Below are positions 1-15,100 of a DNA stretch of 64,000 nucleotides, one piece after another. The translations under genes were made by a program, and so were the position numbers. The stretch is from Lethocerus indicus (Eukaryota > Arthropoda > Insecta > Hemiptera > Belostomatidae): assembly GCA_019843655.1 (NCBI GenBank), contig JACDQD010000006.1, positions 21,284,246-21,348,245 of the forward strand, given 5' to 3'. The notes beneath the pieces are model-generated. The model saw nothing but the letters and a program-made list of their open reading frames with translations, ran no database searches and was not told the origin of the DNA. Positions within the stretch are counted from its first letter, which is position 1; each line of letters begins with the position of its first letter.

Positions 1-166
1 GACTGTGGAGTGAACGCCATGGTGAATTACACGCTGGGTGAAGCGGCCGCGGCCAAACTGCCCCAATTCACCGTCAAATCCGTCACAGGGGACGTGTGCA
101 TAGCCGCACCTCTCGATTTCGAGACCAGGCCTTCCTACGAGTTTCCAGTCATAGCCACCGACAGAG
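1..166 (+). CDS. ds: ds exon a (partial): C-terminal half of the first EC repeat in the window
   Basis: Frame 1 is open from the first base and reads DCGVNAMVNYTLGE through to FPVIATDRG. This is the middle and end of an EC repeat: FETR stands in for the usual LDRE, followed by ATD. The exon stops at AGAG before the donor gtaagt, leaving one base of a split glycine codon (phase 1). The exon is cut by the window edge, so its true start is unknown. The repeat is completed by exon b, which supplies the LTDVNDNWPVF end. Confidence 0.9.
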
Positions 167-3100
167 GTAAGTGACATTTGATTCACTTTACTTACTGTAG
201 ACGTACGCTTGGTACGTTTACTACGCTTAGTACGCTTAGAAGCTGAAATGTGGATCAGAAGTACCGAATTATCATCATCGGATGATAAATTTGAGTATTT
301 TACATATACATATATGAGGTTAAGAGAATTTGACTATTATCAGTACTTTAATTAGTTTTTAAGAGTTTAATACACTCGTACTTACGGTGTGGGAAGAACA
401 AAATATCCTAACCTTGAATTGAATGAAAACATATTTAATTCGTTGTATGATTAGTCTTAATTTCAAAATGACAAAAAATTTCTAGTTGATTTGCGAAGTT
501 TATCTCCTCTTAATTCGGTTTGTACCAATAAGAATAAATTCATTTAGGATTAACTACGAACTTGTCAGGGTTTTTTTTATTGCAGAATATTTTCAACCGT
601 GGAAAATAAATGTATTTAGCAGCGAAGGACGAGTTGCCTTCCCTGTTCTGTATCCTATTTGTAATCGTAAAATATTATTCATACCAATTCAAAGTCTCGA
701 CATCGTATTTTATAGCCGCTTTTCTTATTTGAATTTATTTATTTATTTTAGAAAAAAAGTTAGTCTTCGGACGATTCTATTCCGGTCGCTGTGACCTTAA
801 CAGCATTCTTCGTGAGTCGTTTTGAAACTGCATAAGTAACTGAGTTTAAGTAACTGGTATTCTTAATAGGAATGCTCGGTACTCCGGGCAAATCATTTTC
901 TGAGTTAGTGCCTCTTTGATGTCGCAGCGTTACCGTTGCTCGTTTTATTTTTATACGGTAAAACAGCTATAATTCCGCTTTAATTTTATTTATGGCAGAA
1001 CAACAGGTATAAAAATTCGTAAAAACGGGGTATTCAGCGGGTCGTTACGGGGTTCGGCTTCGACTATGGCTAAATGGGAGTAAGCCTCAAAAAATGCGAC
1101 AGCCAGGGTACTAAACGCTAACGCCTCATTTATCCTTCTAATGGACGTCATTGGCATTGTTGTTTTTCATTCCTCCTTCGGCAGTTTTATCGGCCCTCCA
1201 TTATTGCAATGCCCAGGGTCTCTTCGGGATGGCATTTGCGGCTTGTAAAGTCCGCGGTCCCGGCCCCGCCAATCGGATATTTGAGGTCACCACTGTGCCC
1301 ACCCCCCCTATCCTCAACCGTAACGGGTCTTAGAGAAAAACTAAACTACGCTTATTATCGTACAACGGTTGTCCGCCGAATTATTTTAAATAATTAGATA
1401 TTATTTTAAATAATTAAATAAGCACGGCCGGAGAACTTGGGAAGGACCACACTATTTTCGTCGGAATTTCATACCAGCGTAATTGAATATTGTCGTAGGA
1501 ATGAATAACTATTAGCGGCACAATTCGAACGTTCGTTCGATAGCGTTTTCTGCTATCTGTGTCGGGCGTAGCAATTTGCGGGCGGCGGTAAAAGAGGCCA
1601 CTAAGTAAGGTATCTAGGAATTCCTGGAATGCCTCCTTATGCCGCTATTTGAGGCCATTAATATAATAAGTGCGGCCGGGGCTGGACTGCTAATAAGAAA
1701 CGGCCGATATCTTGATCAGTCCTGTCGTAAGTCTTGATTAAGATAGCTTTCTTTAAACGTGTTAATACGCAATTGCAAATGACATACACGCGGATTAATA
1801 AAATACGGGTTTCTGGTCACCGTTTGAAATGTAGTTCTTTCCTCTACACTAGGAGCATAAATTTTCTTCTTGTATTCGGTACGGGGGAAAGGCAGTGAGT
1901 CGATGGCCGGGTCATATGTTTGAAAGGACCGGGACAGCTCCTTAATAGAAGCGGTGTTTGATTGATCGGAGCCCCTTCACTCTTTATTAGTTTATTCTCG
2001 AGACCCGTGTTTTGGCTATCCATGAATCATTCATTCCCACTTACCTCGCATTCTCATCCGCTTCTGTGCTTTATCTCCTTACGTTTTCATACATGACACC
2101 GGTGAAGAAAAAGACAATATAGCTTTCGCACCTTTGGGACGACTAATTACCGAATATTAACAGAATGTTATCTATCGTTCGAAGAACGATGGAATCTTTT
2201 CCATCATTCCTAGATCGTTTATCTCTCTGATGAACCGGGTGATTTACGACGATTAAGCCCTTGTTTTCGGGATTTAAAATTCACCGATTAGACCTGAGTA
2301 AAATTGAGTCATAACGCCTTGTAATCGACTCTTGGACCTTTAGTATTAATTTAAAAAGAAATTTCGTTCATATCATTCGGCGGATTTACATATTTATGAA
2401 TGGTTAAAAGTCCTTACACTAAATCCCGAGCTGAAAGTTATAGGAAGTTTAAAAACCGTTTTCATTGAAATTTTAATTACTCAACACTGGAATCACTAAT
2501 GAAGAGGCGCAGGAAGAGATTTCCCATTCGCTCGTTTTCTCTCGAGGCGTTAACATTAACCACCTGTGTGGCGTTACAATGTGTCAAGATTTATGAGAAA
2601 TTTAAGTGGTTATAAGGAAAACATAAAAGCCCAAAGGAGTTGTGCCCCTAAAGGCCAGATGATTATTATTAGTAGGTACGTGTCGATGTTACGGTCCGGG
2701 CTATAGACTTCCGTAAGTACCACTTAGATGACAGTGCACTTGATTGGACTCATGACATACACCGCAGAGGAACTCACAGACCAGTGGTCCGTTATAATAA
2801 AGTCCTACCGTGTTCATTGGCCAATCGAATACTTCCCGGAACAGTTATGTCATTGATGCGAAATTGAGGCTGATTGCGGTCTATAAAGGGATATGGAATT
2901 AACCACGTGGTTTTATTTGTTTCCGAACTCGGAGTTTGACGAATTTTTGTTATTGCCACTGCGAGCTTGTGAAGCGCTCCGTAATTGCCTGATAACTGCC
3001 TGGGTGGTAAAATTAATACTGCTTAAATCATTGTAAATAAGCGCTTCCAAAAAATTCTACGGATCCGGGGCTTTCCGTTATATTATTTAGTCGTATATTT

Positions 3101-6100
3101 ATTTCCTTCCGTGTGCAACGTAACGAGCGTTAGCATAATTGACCGGGGATGGTTTCTGTTGCACTGGGTGGTATACCTGAGATAATATAAAGGCAACGGA
3201 GCGTGCGAGCGCCGGTTGAATTCTCACACGGCTGTGCGCGGTCGCGACTGTGACTGGTACTGGTACTGGGACTGGGACCGGGACCGTGTCATCAGTCATG
3301 CCGCGTGACCTCGTGCACCGCACAAATCGAATTCTACACGCCTTTTACGCTCCTCGCATCCATTCCTCTTACCAACCCCACCCTCTCCCATCCCCCTTCC
3401 TTGGTATAATACTTACTTCACGGACTGGATCTCCCCATTTCAAACACAGGCCACTCGTCCCGAAATCCTTTGCGCAAACGGTATTAGGGGGACCGAGGAA
3501 TGAAGGAGTCAGATAAGTAAATTTCGGGTGTCCTCCCGTCCCAAACATCCGGCCATTAGTTCGTCAAATATTTAAAACGTCTTGAACTTGCCACAAGTTT
3601 GAAGAGGCCGGCCCTATCGTTTGAACCCGATGTTTGAAAGCAAACACTGGATTTATTGTTTCTTTGCCTTTCGTCCGGTTTCGAGCCTGTCGGTCAGCGT
3701 AAAAGGCGGGTTAGAAAGACGAATGTACCAACCGAAATATCGTGAAGCTCCCCACCCTTTAATTATTGACTAATTTTGAAATCTTAATTCTAAACAGAAC
3801 CAGCCGATATTGAAAAGAAATTTGGTTTTAAATTAGCCTCCCTATATGTTAATATGAAATATCGCTAGTCTAAATATCTGAAGAAGTAAGAAATTAATTA
3901 GCCTCGCACAGACTACAAAGAAATCGGGAATGATTAAATATTCAAATCTCTTCACGGATTCATTTATCCGTTAGAATTTGTTTTGCCTAAATGGTATAAT
4001 AAGAGACGTGGACGTTAATCGGGCTCTTTCTGAACGCAGTTCTTAGAGCACGAAAACACGACAGGGCCTTATCTTCTACTCTCGGGTAAAGGACGTCAAA
4101 TTAGTCGGCGTTTTGAAATTTCTCAACCCTAATCTGTTGTTAATTTTTGAGGGGGCGCTCTCATATTATTTCAAGTTCTGAGTGTTTTCATGCTACTGCG
4201 GATGTTTAAACCGCACTATTTTTCGGTCGTTTCCTACCGCTACATTATATTAACCTTTAATCGAGATCCGGTACAAATTCTGTCCACAGAGACTACTGTT
4301 CTATCCACCGTTGAAGTCTCCCAATGCCCCATTGTAGAATATGTTTAATTTCATGTTCGGAGTGTGTACATTCGACTGCGGATGTTTAAATTATTTTTTA
4401 CTAGTTCCTACTGCTATATTAACCATTATTCGTGATGTGTTATCAATTCTGTTCGCTTCTATCGCTTTCTTCCTTCTTATCCACCGTTGAAGTCTCCAAA
4501 AGCTGCAATACGGTAACACATTTGATACCTTCAGATTTGGGCAAAATTAAAGGAATTATGCTTCATTTTTTAAAAATACTTATATTATAATACGGATAAT
4601 GCTACATGGTAGAAAATAAAGAGTGTATCTGTTCCCAGGCACAAATTGGGGAATATAAACCGTTGGCGCATATTAAATGTTAATCGTTCGAAACTGCGTG
4701 TATCCGAATACATAAGATATTAGGATATTTTTCACAAAACCGTTAAAATCTGTTAAGTCTGATTTCAATTTGGCACAAATAAAAACAAAGAAATTACAAT
4801 TGGAACTGGTCTTTGGACAATTCAGAGTCTTATTAGTCACTTTATTGGATTAACTCCTGGGGGGCTGTCATGAATAAAACAATTCACGGAACTCATTAGA
4901 CAATTTCCCTACATCAGAGTCGCCCCAACGCGGTTTCATAGCGGTGAGCCTTGGGAATAGACTGTAATTACACTTATTATCCGAACAGCTCTGCTCGGCG
5001 AGGATGGAAATATGTTTTTCCGGCGACCTTCAGTCGACTAGGGGCCCTAAGGGCCTTGCTCCTCGGTGAACGCAAGGGAAGGGGAGCCGGTATCGTCGGG
5101 AAGGATCGCGGCGACCTCTGACCCCCGCTACACAGGCAGCACTTACCCAACCGGGCTGCGTTCTCCCCCCGTTAACCGAGCCGGCCGGCCACCACAGCCT
5201 CGCCTTAGAATTATAAAAAGTACTAACTTGTGGGAAAGTTCCCGGTCTTAAAGTTCACTTCTTGTTTCCCTTTGGGAGCACGCGACGCTGGCGGACCGCG
5301 GGGATATCTGTCGCACTTTCGGCCGCTGCGAATTTGAGTTCGGGCTCGTATACGTTTAGCTGCACCCTAAATACTGCACAATTATACTTGAGAAATACTT
5401 GAGCAGACATAACCGTAAGGCTTAATTTGTGAGGAATAAAAAATACACGAGAGAAACCTTTTTACCATTTGGTAATTTAAAAAGCCGAGTACCGCTGTAA
5501 TCTATCTATCATTTCCCATCGCATGACTGCAATTCTACTCTGCTGGAAGAAATATAAACATGTTCCTGTGGGCCCGCGAGGCAAGCGGGCTTGCACAAGA
5601 CTTCGCGCGGGTGCAAAGGGCAGAATAATAATAATTGCATTACCGATGGTATAATAATTTTCGGTTCCCCTTCGAATCCGTCTTTCGGGTGTTGTTAGCG
5701 CTGTACTCATTGCGTGAAAAATAAAAATCTTTTTCACGGTCCATCCCCCATTCGTCGTTTAATAGTGTTAAACAAAATGGTATTTTAAAAAATTGTTTTT
5801 CTCGTTATCTAACCGCATCTTGCCCTTCACTCGAGCTGGATGCGTTCACCTTGATTTATAGAGGCGTCCGCATTGTGCTAAATCGCGGTATTCATTGCCC
5901 CTCGGGGGGAGGGGAAAAAAGACGTGCACTATACAAACCCGCACAAGCAGTACGAAGATAAATGCCGGCGCGAGCGTATGAATGATCGTCTAATATGAAT
6001 TCTCGCATAATTTTGTCATTGGTGTCCCACCGATTAACGGGCGTGTCAAATACTTACCCACAAATCCCAACACGGAAATTAATAAGAAAATTGTGCGATG

Positions 6101-9038
6101 AATAGATCTTGAACATTTAACTCATGGCCATGAGCATGATCTATAACTGAGGTGATGTTGCCTCCTGTACCTATAAATTATGTTAAAAGTAAACGAAATT
6201 CAATTTAATGGTTTTAATAGATTAAATGTATTTTTCTGTTACACGAAACTTTCATTTACCTCTCTTTCTCGTGGAATAATGAAATCTTTTCTATGTTGAG
6301 CTGACGTTTCAAAGAATTTGTTTACCACTTTGGAGGTTAAGAACGAATCAAATTTCCCGAGTCTTTATTTGTATATAAATTATACTTTGCTAATATATTT
6401 ATTAGCCGGCAGTTTACCCTCCAAGGTTGACGCTTTGAATTAAGACTTCTCACTAATTTTAAGCACGTCTGTTATTGATCGATTGTCGTTGGCCGACCTA
6501 TTGATCATAATACGATAAACTTGAGGACAATGGGAAAGGAAGGATTGCGGCAGTATTCACTATTGGCAAATGTTTAGTTTTCACTTCAACCCGAAGGCCT
6601 TATCCCATTATTTGATTTCCTTTTGTAGCTGAACAGTTGTTAATGCCGGCAGCCACTTGAAATTCCTCCGTCCAAATCAATGTGGGACCACCGGGCCACG
6701 GGGAAAACCGACGAGCCGACGCGTCCTGAATAAGACCCGAGAGGCAGCCCCGAGTTGCGAAACTCTCGATTTTTATTTGGCACTAATCGCCCGCGGATAC
6801 GCCAAGACCCCATTTCCTCTTGGGAAAAATACTCTCAAGTTGGAAACAACGGTCTTTCCGAGCCAACTTTGATTCGACTTTCACCTCTCTTAACTGTCGT
6901 AAACCAAAAGTATACCTCGCTAAAGTGTAATATCGAAATGCTAATAAAAATTAGAAATGTTACTTATAAAATATTCGTTACATACCCCATAAAATAAAAA
7001 TCGCGTTTCATAATATAAAAATAACACGACAATACATTTTAAATCGGTACATCCGAACATTACGGCTTATTACGTTCAACCATTTTTTCTGCCATGTCCC
7101 ATCCCTGGCCTATAATTCTGGAACGTTAGCGGCCACCGGGAACGAATATTATTATATTCTTAAGTTTCTTCGAAATATTTCAAACGGACGACTGGGTTAT
7201 TTTATTTCCCGTGGACTGCAGCAGTGTATAGTGAGGCCTATAAGGGTTCGGAGGAGGCGGCAGTTAACAAGCGGAGGCGGAGGGTATAAACGTCGTCGAG
7301 GGTGTCGTAACCTCGGGCTAGGCCTAGTCAGTTTTGGACCACAACTAGGACCGGTGACGGAACTACCAGCACGGCGGCTTCGCAATAACTCAACGTCTGT
7401 ATTCAACCGGTGGCTGGGGGCGAGGTGGCCGGGGGTACGATTCCGACTTTTATTCGTCCATTTCTGACGTTTACGGCCCGGCCGAGTTTGAGTTATGACT
7501 GTAAATCGTTAAAATCACTTCTCGGTCCGTGTTTTATATCCGCTGTGCTGTTTTAAAATCTGGCCCTTGATCTATATTCATGGGCGGCGCGGCGGACGCG
7601 TCATCGTCCGCGCGTTTGCGCTCGCCACGAGTGAAACCTTTTGTGTGAACATCTCCTATTCGAGCTTTTATACACCCTCATCGGTTCTCGACCCTTATGA
7701 TATAACCAATTTATACTCATTGTTATGCAAAGTTTCTTGTAAGTGCTAATTGAATATTACTCTTGCGGCCGTATATTTTGCTTTCCCAGCGTGTTTAACT
7801 ATATCTCGATGTTTTTTTGGCACCTCCAGTTCTATAGATTCTTTCTTATGGTGGACAAACACCGATCGCTGGACTCTTTGCCTGCAAATATATTTCTCAA
7901 AAATAATGTAAGCTATCGTAGGTTGACGGTTTATAGTTGTTGTGCGGTTTCGTTCATTACAGCCCATTTGACTAGGAGAATATTATTATTTAGAATTAAA
8001 AAACAACCTAATTGTGTGGGAAACAAGTACTGCGTAAAAACATTATAATATAAACACACGGATATTTCATATTCTTATCGTTGAACACATTTTTTCAACA
8101 GGAGGTTTGAGTACTACGGCAATGGTCAAGATCCAACTGACAGACGTGAACGACAACTGGCCCGTGTTCTACCCGAGGGAGTACAACGTCTCATTGCGCG
8201 AAGGGGGCAGCGGAGGCGGCGGAGTGGTAGTAGTGGCGGTGGCCGCCACCGACAGGGACTCCGGGAGGTTCGGAACGGTGACCTACAGGATCGTGTCGGG
8301 CAACGAAGGAGGACTGTTCAGGGTGGACAGGGACACTGGCGAGATCTCGGTGGCGAGGCCCGACCTCCTCTCGACGAGGACCCCGCTCCACAGACTCAAC
8401 GTCTCGGCGACCGACGGCGGCGGCCTCAGGGCCCTCCAGGACGCCGAAGTCTTCGTCAGCGTCACCGACCCACTGGCCACTCCCCCGCACTTCCAGAGGA
8501 CCCGCTACAGTCTATCGGTCAAGGAGGACGTGCCCAGAAACAGCATCGTCGGATCCGTCAAAGCGACCAGCTCCGATTCAGGTAAGGGAACGCAATTACT
8601 ATACACTAACCTATTATTCTGAAGGCCTGTCATACACGTTATGACAAGGGCTTATATTAAGATAAACGCGTCGTCGAAAAAATAACTCGATGACAGTATT
8701 AAAAAAGAAATTTGAAAAACTAAACACCGAGCACGGCCTTAAAGAACTCGGTCCGTCCGAGTGAAACGAACCATAAAATTGGAGCGCGGAATGACACGGG
8801 GAATCGTGACGTTCGCATGCACAGTGTTACACGGCTTGTAATTAGTCCCCTCTCATGTCCAACAAATACTGCCGATAATTGATTTTAATTTCTAAATGAT
8901 AGAGCGTAGCCCGTTTTTATTTCCGAGTGGGACACCGACGTCTTTGAGTGGTTTCGTGTCGGAGCGGAAGGGGTCGATCGGGTCGGTGGGCTATAATATT
9001 GATGTCCGGGGGGAGGGATCGTGGGGCGGAAAACGGCC

Positions 9039-9117
<79 letters not shown>

Positions 9118-12100
9118 GTCGGAGGTAGGGGAGTGTACATACATAGTTTATACTGACGTGGCACAGAAATATTGTTTAAGCCGGGGAGCTAATATATTGC
9201 TCAGTTGAAACAGAGAGATGACTAAGGCGGGGGCGACGGTACCCCGGTCGTGGGTAAATATTGAAAACGTGATTATTGAGGATAGAGTTGTAGAGGCCAC
9301 GATCACAACCTCAACCGGCGTCCGTGTAACTCCGTCCCTACGGGTGTGTATCTCCGTGTATGTGTGTGTCGTGACATCCCATGGTATTACATCCCGTAGT
9401 ATGCTCCTCTCCTCTTAAGCATTGTTCTACTATAACCGGACACACTCGAGGAATTTACCTGGCTGCGGGGAATTAAATTTACAAAAGCCCCTTTCGGATA
9501 TTCTTCCCGAACGACCGACTCGAGATGTATCCCAAACTAACACTTTGTATAACTTATTCCCAATATTTAAAAATTAGGACCGGATCGAAAAGGCCGGAAA
9601 CGAATAAAGATAAAACGGGCGGTGGAGCATTAAATTCATTTCTTTAGCGTCGTGTAAAGGCGCGATAATTTCCGACGTGGGGGACCGGTTATCGTAGAGG
9701 TGAAAATTGAAATCGACCTCCCAAAACCCATAAAGGGACCACCCCCTGCGCCCAGCCCCTACCCTACACTCCTTTCTGGGTGGCGTATCTGAATATGGCC
9801 GATATGTTAATATTTAACGAATATTAGATTAAATCGTCTCCGCTAAAAGGCCGTTATCTAATTGACCGGCCGTAAGCGTTTCAAATGTTTTGAGCGCCGA
9901 TTGAAGCCGCCATTCGAGGAGAGATTAACCGAAGGAGAGCGCTAAATTAACCTCACAATTCTGTCCCGGTGAAAACACCGCGTTTTAGATATTTATTGTG
10001 GGACCTTTCACGATTTACCCACACGATTTGTACACTAATTTTAACACGGCGCCTGCCGTTCGTGCGTCTCGCGACGCCAGTTGGCACACCTGGGGACGAT
10101 TGTTTGATTAGATGTTAGGGAGGCCGTTTTGGAGTTTTGGTCTGTTGTGGGGGTGGGGAGGGTTATAACGCCATCGGCAATCGGTATTAAATGTGCGCCT
10201 TATCTGAAAATATCTGTTCTGTTCCTTGTTTGGCGGACAATTAGATGGGCCGTTCCAAGTTTCCCACCTTTCACAGTCGACCTCATCTGATACACACAAG
10301 GATCGCCATTCACAAGGACTCCTCCACCGACCACCTCCTCCTTCTTCCCTGCATAGTGCTGAAAGGCATCGTGAACAGATTACGTGTTGTTGCGTTAATC
10401 TGTTAAGAATAAAAACTCGTTCCTTTTTTCGCTATAGCAACGAACCGCTCACCGCATTCCAAGATGAGTACGTGTGTTCTGACTCCTTCGTAACCCCCGG
10501 ACACGAACCGAGAAGGAACGTTTTGAAATACGATGGATTGAATTGATGATTTAACTATCGTTCCGGAGGAAAATTGCTTGGGAAAGAAAATAACGCGTTG
10601 GAAATACGCTTAAGATTTCTGCAGAAGCAAGACGCAACAATACAATCTTTCCAACGTACGGTTGCATTATGTTTTTAATTCTACGCCATATTTCGCAAGT
10701 AAATATACAGCCCCGTACAACTGTAGTACTAAATACATTTCCGTTGCTACGATCTCCCAAAATAATAATGATTATTAAATATTCATGACCGGCATATACT
10801 TCTACGTTTCGAAATTAGATGTTGCGCTTTTCACGTTCCCGACCCGACGCGCTAGTAGACAGACAATTGGTCTGTTATTCAAATTGAGATTAATGCGATT
10901 AATGACGATGCTTTCCTAGGCCATAAGTCACGGTCCGACTACGTTTGCATTGTTGACACTCGGAGTAATTTAAATTCTCTTCCGAGTATCTCGACGGAGC
11001 ATCGTAAATTCGTCCGACTAATTACATCGGCCGGTTTATTTCGTTTTCATCCCGATCGGATTTATAAAGCCATTAGTTAGGAAGAGAGTGATTAAGCCGA
11101 TTATCTGATATAGAAATTGAATAGGAAAGTAATTAAGGCGCTTTGTCTCCGGCCGAACACTGGTATAAATATGGCCCGACATTAATTAAGCATAAACAAT
11201 ATATTATTCGGAGATTCGTACCGATTGTTTTTATTTTGCCTGGCTCCTACTGGGTTCGAAGGAACTTTCAACAATATGAGTGTAAATGATTAACATTTTC
11301 TATAGCGGCATTTTAAGTTTGTAACTACCCTGGCTCTGCGTGGCTTAAAAAAAATTGTGTTCCTAGAATCGTGTGCTTAATTCATAAGGGTATGTTGAAT
11401 GCTTTCATATAGTTGGGCTTTCTAATATCTTTATGAACTGACTGGTCATCCGGCATAAAATTGTGGTATGGCTGCCTTGGGGTCAGAGTGGGTGCAGTCG
11501 GGATTTCTCACGTAGGTTTATCTAGGAAGAAGCGAGGGTCTCCCAAATGGGGCGGTGGAAATGTGAGCGGGAGTGGGGGAGTGGGTGTCGAGTTCTGGTG
11601 GGTGTCGGTCGGAGGCCGGTGGGCGGCTTAAATAGTACAAAACATTTGCGGGGGCGCTAGGGTAAGGGTAAGGGGGCCCCTCACACGATTCTGTGTAAAT
11701 TGTGTAGTGGGGCCCCCGCGGGTCACGCCGCGGTAGCGACCCCCTCACGAGCCGGGGTGTGAACGCCGGCGCCCCCACCACCGCATCGGAATTTCAAATC
11801 CACCCCACTGCCGCCCCTCCGACATTAGCTACCTTCGGGGGATATTTAAGTCTCGCCCTCTATGCTAATACCTCCCCGGACGCTAGCCCAGGTGCCAACT
11901 CGGCCACGGCCGCCAACTCCCCCGCCGCACGACTCCAAAACACGATCGTTTGGCACGATACAAATGTAACGAGTCGCCTCCCGCATTATTTAAATAAAAG
12001 CGAAAAACCCATATGTCCCTCTTCCATAAATCCGACATACGCCCGACGTCTCATCCCAAATGGAACGTTTCCATGTCCGCCCGTTCGATAAGGGGCCTGC

Positions 12101-15100
12101 AAATAAATATAGCCCTCTCGATAATTAGTCGAGGATTGAGGAAACCTGACGAGAATGATATCCGAGATCCTCAACATAAACCTCTTGCGAAAGGCGAACC
12201 CCGAGTCGATCATCGTAATCCGAGCGCCGATTGCCACCTATTAGACGCGAGCGGATCACTTTCTTCTAGGAGTGACCATTCCGACATAATAATTCCCGAT
12301 AGAAGTAGGAAAAACAAAATTACTTAAAAGTACGTGACGCCGAAAGCACGATTCTACTAGCGGTGTAATTCGAATGTCTATCTACTAAGCGTGATAGCAA
12401 TATTACGATTGCAGTCCGGCCGTGTGACGTGCAATAATTTGTTTCGATGCGCGAACCTTTCCACGTTGAAAAATCTCCGATACGTCGGGCTCGTTTTTGG
12501 CTTTCCGCGCGCGATACCCAGAAACGAACCCGGGTCGTGTCCCTATCGCTTTTGATCGCTGCACGAATCATTGACATGAAATGTCTTCGAATGCGTTTAC
12601 AAAACCTAGGAACATTCTTCGCGGAGCGAATTCTCTAGAGGTTTTCACCTCACCTCACATGGCACATAGGCTAATATTCTTCCGAGCGAACATAGCACTG
12701 GAGATTTATCGCGTAGACCGCTTAAAAATAACCGACTTTTCTGATATATACCTAGTTTCTAAAATAATAGCTGGGTTTGATCGGTATCTTTTACCAATTC
12801 GGTAGCCGGTAGGAGGCCAGATCGGTACATCAAAGGATTGGCCCGTGCTTTGTGTCGACTGAAAAAGAAATAAATAAAGTGCGGCTTCCTAACACCGAGG
12901 TACAAAAGGTAGGTCCCCCGGGCCGTGTGTGCGGGCCTGCCGGGGCGTCGTGTGGACGGAGCGCTTGTTTGCGACACACAAAACGGAACGGGGGAGAGCG
13001 GGGCCCCGGGTCGCCATGATGAGGCAGCTTCTGCTTTCTTCTGGGCCGAGGAACGGCCGACATTTCTTTCCGCCGACAGTGCGAGGAGGAGGGTCCGCAC
13101 GGGGTCTCCTAATGCGAGAATCATTAGGGCTTTGTATGGACTAATGATACAGCACCGCATCCAGCCATCCTCCACCATTTAGACCGAGCCGAACATTCTG
13201 GCCCCTCGTGAACTCGTCCTCCTTCCGAGTCACAAAACCCAAATGGAGCACCCCTCGGTGAATTCCTCGCGATTGTGATTCCGATAATTTGGTGGGTCTA
13301 TGAACTTTAGTATTCTCGGAAATATCTGGCCTTCGGAGAACTTTAACACCTACAGTCATAACTGACTGGTATATACAGTATATTCCTTGCAGGGTATATA
13401 TTGGTCGATTTTCATGGGCGTGTGAGCAAACCGAGTTAATTGTGGAATAGTAACGAACAAAAGGCTAAACGGGTGGAAGTATTTCTCTCTGGACACTCTA
13501 CAGATCTTTCTGTGGCGTGGCCTTCAGGGCTGGGACAAACACCGTCCTGTGAAAAACGGTAAGCCACAGCTCCGGCGTCGCCCTCCGGTCCGGAGTGATA
13601 TTGTATTCAAAACAATGTAAATCTTCCCGGCGAGAACAACGGAGAAGTGTAGGGGCGGGGATTGCAGAAAGAAAATGGAGGCATTGTGATTTAGCCCGAA
13701 CATTACTTAAATGAGGGAAAATAGCGACGGCGCCATACAGCGCATTCCCCGTGTTCCTGGAATATAGTACCGCGCCGGTTAGGGAGGAGTGCTATTGTGG
13801 CTCCTCGGCTATGCAAAGCAGCCGGGCATAGCAGTTCGCTGGGAGGGTCGCCCGAGAAAGCGGCTACAAGCTACCAGGGAATTATCTAACATGTAAGCTT
13901 ACTCTGGGCCGCAACAAGCAGCGCTCCACGGGCTTAACCAATTCTTTAATTAGGACAGACCTTGGCATTGCCCTGCCCCCTAGCTCTCTGCCAGGGGCCG
14001 CCGTCCTTATTATAATCCGAAGCTGATCTCACACAACCCCTCTCCCGCTCGTCAAGACAATTTCTCCGCCGACTCTCCATTTTACAATAATTGGAGGCTG
14101 GGTTCCTTGCCGGTGATCTTATTTATAATCAAAATCACGATATTCACTTTTATCGACATATTACACGATAATCGCGCAATATATAGTTATAAAAATCGCA
14201 AAACTTTTTTCTCTATGAAAATGTATTATACGTGTTTGAAAAGTTTACTACGTGTGCGGGAGCAGCGTTCAAGTGTGATGCGTCTCATGACACGCAGAGT
14301 GGTGCTCTAGGAGAAATGGTACTGATCTAGTGTCTGGATAGTGAAGGATGGAGGAGGTCAAAGATGCGGCTCCAGTTAGGCGACTGGAGTCCGACGAACT
14401 GTTGCCGGCTCGAGGGGTCAGTTCTTCGCCAATAAGACTACATTAAATTTATTAGGTCTTTCTCCGTGTACGTTTCGACGTCTCTCCCCTTCCGCTTCCC
14501 TCCGCGCACGCGGGATTACATTTTGAAATATAGCCCGGTCGGGAACGATGGTATTTTAAAAACGAGAGTCGGTATAATTCTCTTCGGCAACCGACATTAG
14601 GAGTCCCAAACCGGGAGAGAGATCACTCATTAATATTATTCTCTCCGGTTAACGGTACCGGACAGTTTACATTAGTCTTATGGGAATGTACTCCGAATTT
14701 AATATCTTCACGTAGTCCGTTAATGTCTCGTAGGTTTTGATGGACGACCGGGCTTTTTTAGAGATTAGACCGCGCGTTATCGGGTTTCCCGAGTGCCTTT
14801 ACTGGTTCCCAGTTATCTACAGACGGGTTTTAACGCCTTCACACTGCACGAATCGTAGGTACAGTCCCAAACTCTCTCTCTCTCCTCCAGTGTCTGCGAA
14901 GAACAGAATAAAATAATAATGTTTCGAACCCGAGTAAATTATTCATTCGTCGATAGGTAAAAAATTAAACAGTAAGGATGCCTTCTATTATTCGATTTTT
15001 TTTGTAAGTTTGTAAACCGAGTTTTGTACGATTTAACTAATAAAAGTATCTGTCATTCGATATTTTAATAGCGGGGCGACACTTTTAATCAATCGACTTG

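Larger units (their letters stand above)
167..8101 (+). other. ds intron, 7.9 kb
   Basis: It runs from gtaagt to a tttttcaacag acceptor. The open frames inside are short and resemble no protein family I know. It holds a degenerate (TACTGG/GACTGG) hexamer run near 3.25 kb and a diverged 180-bp tandem duplication at about 4.16-4.50 kb, listed separately. The rest is mixed sequence with frequent TAAT and CCGG words and no recognisable gene, tRNA or mobile element. Confidence 0.8.

Noticed and set aside
8896..9208. Arg-Glu and Ser-Leu repeat proteins
   Set aside because: They are translations of the (AG)37 microsatellite.
12759..13178. 139-codon minus-strand frame, with overlapping frames on both strands
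   Set aside because: No domain is visible. Several frames are open at once, as expected from GC-rich non-coding DNA.
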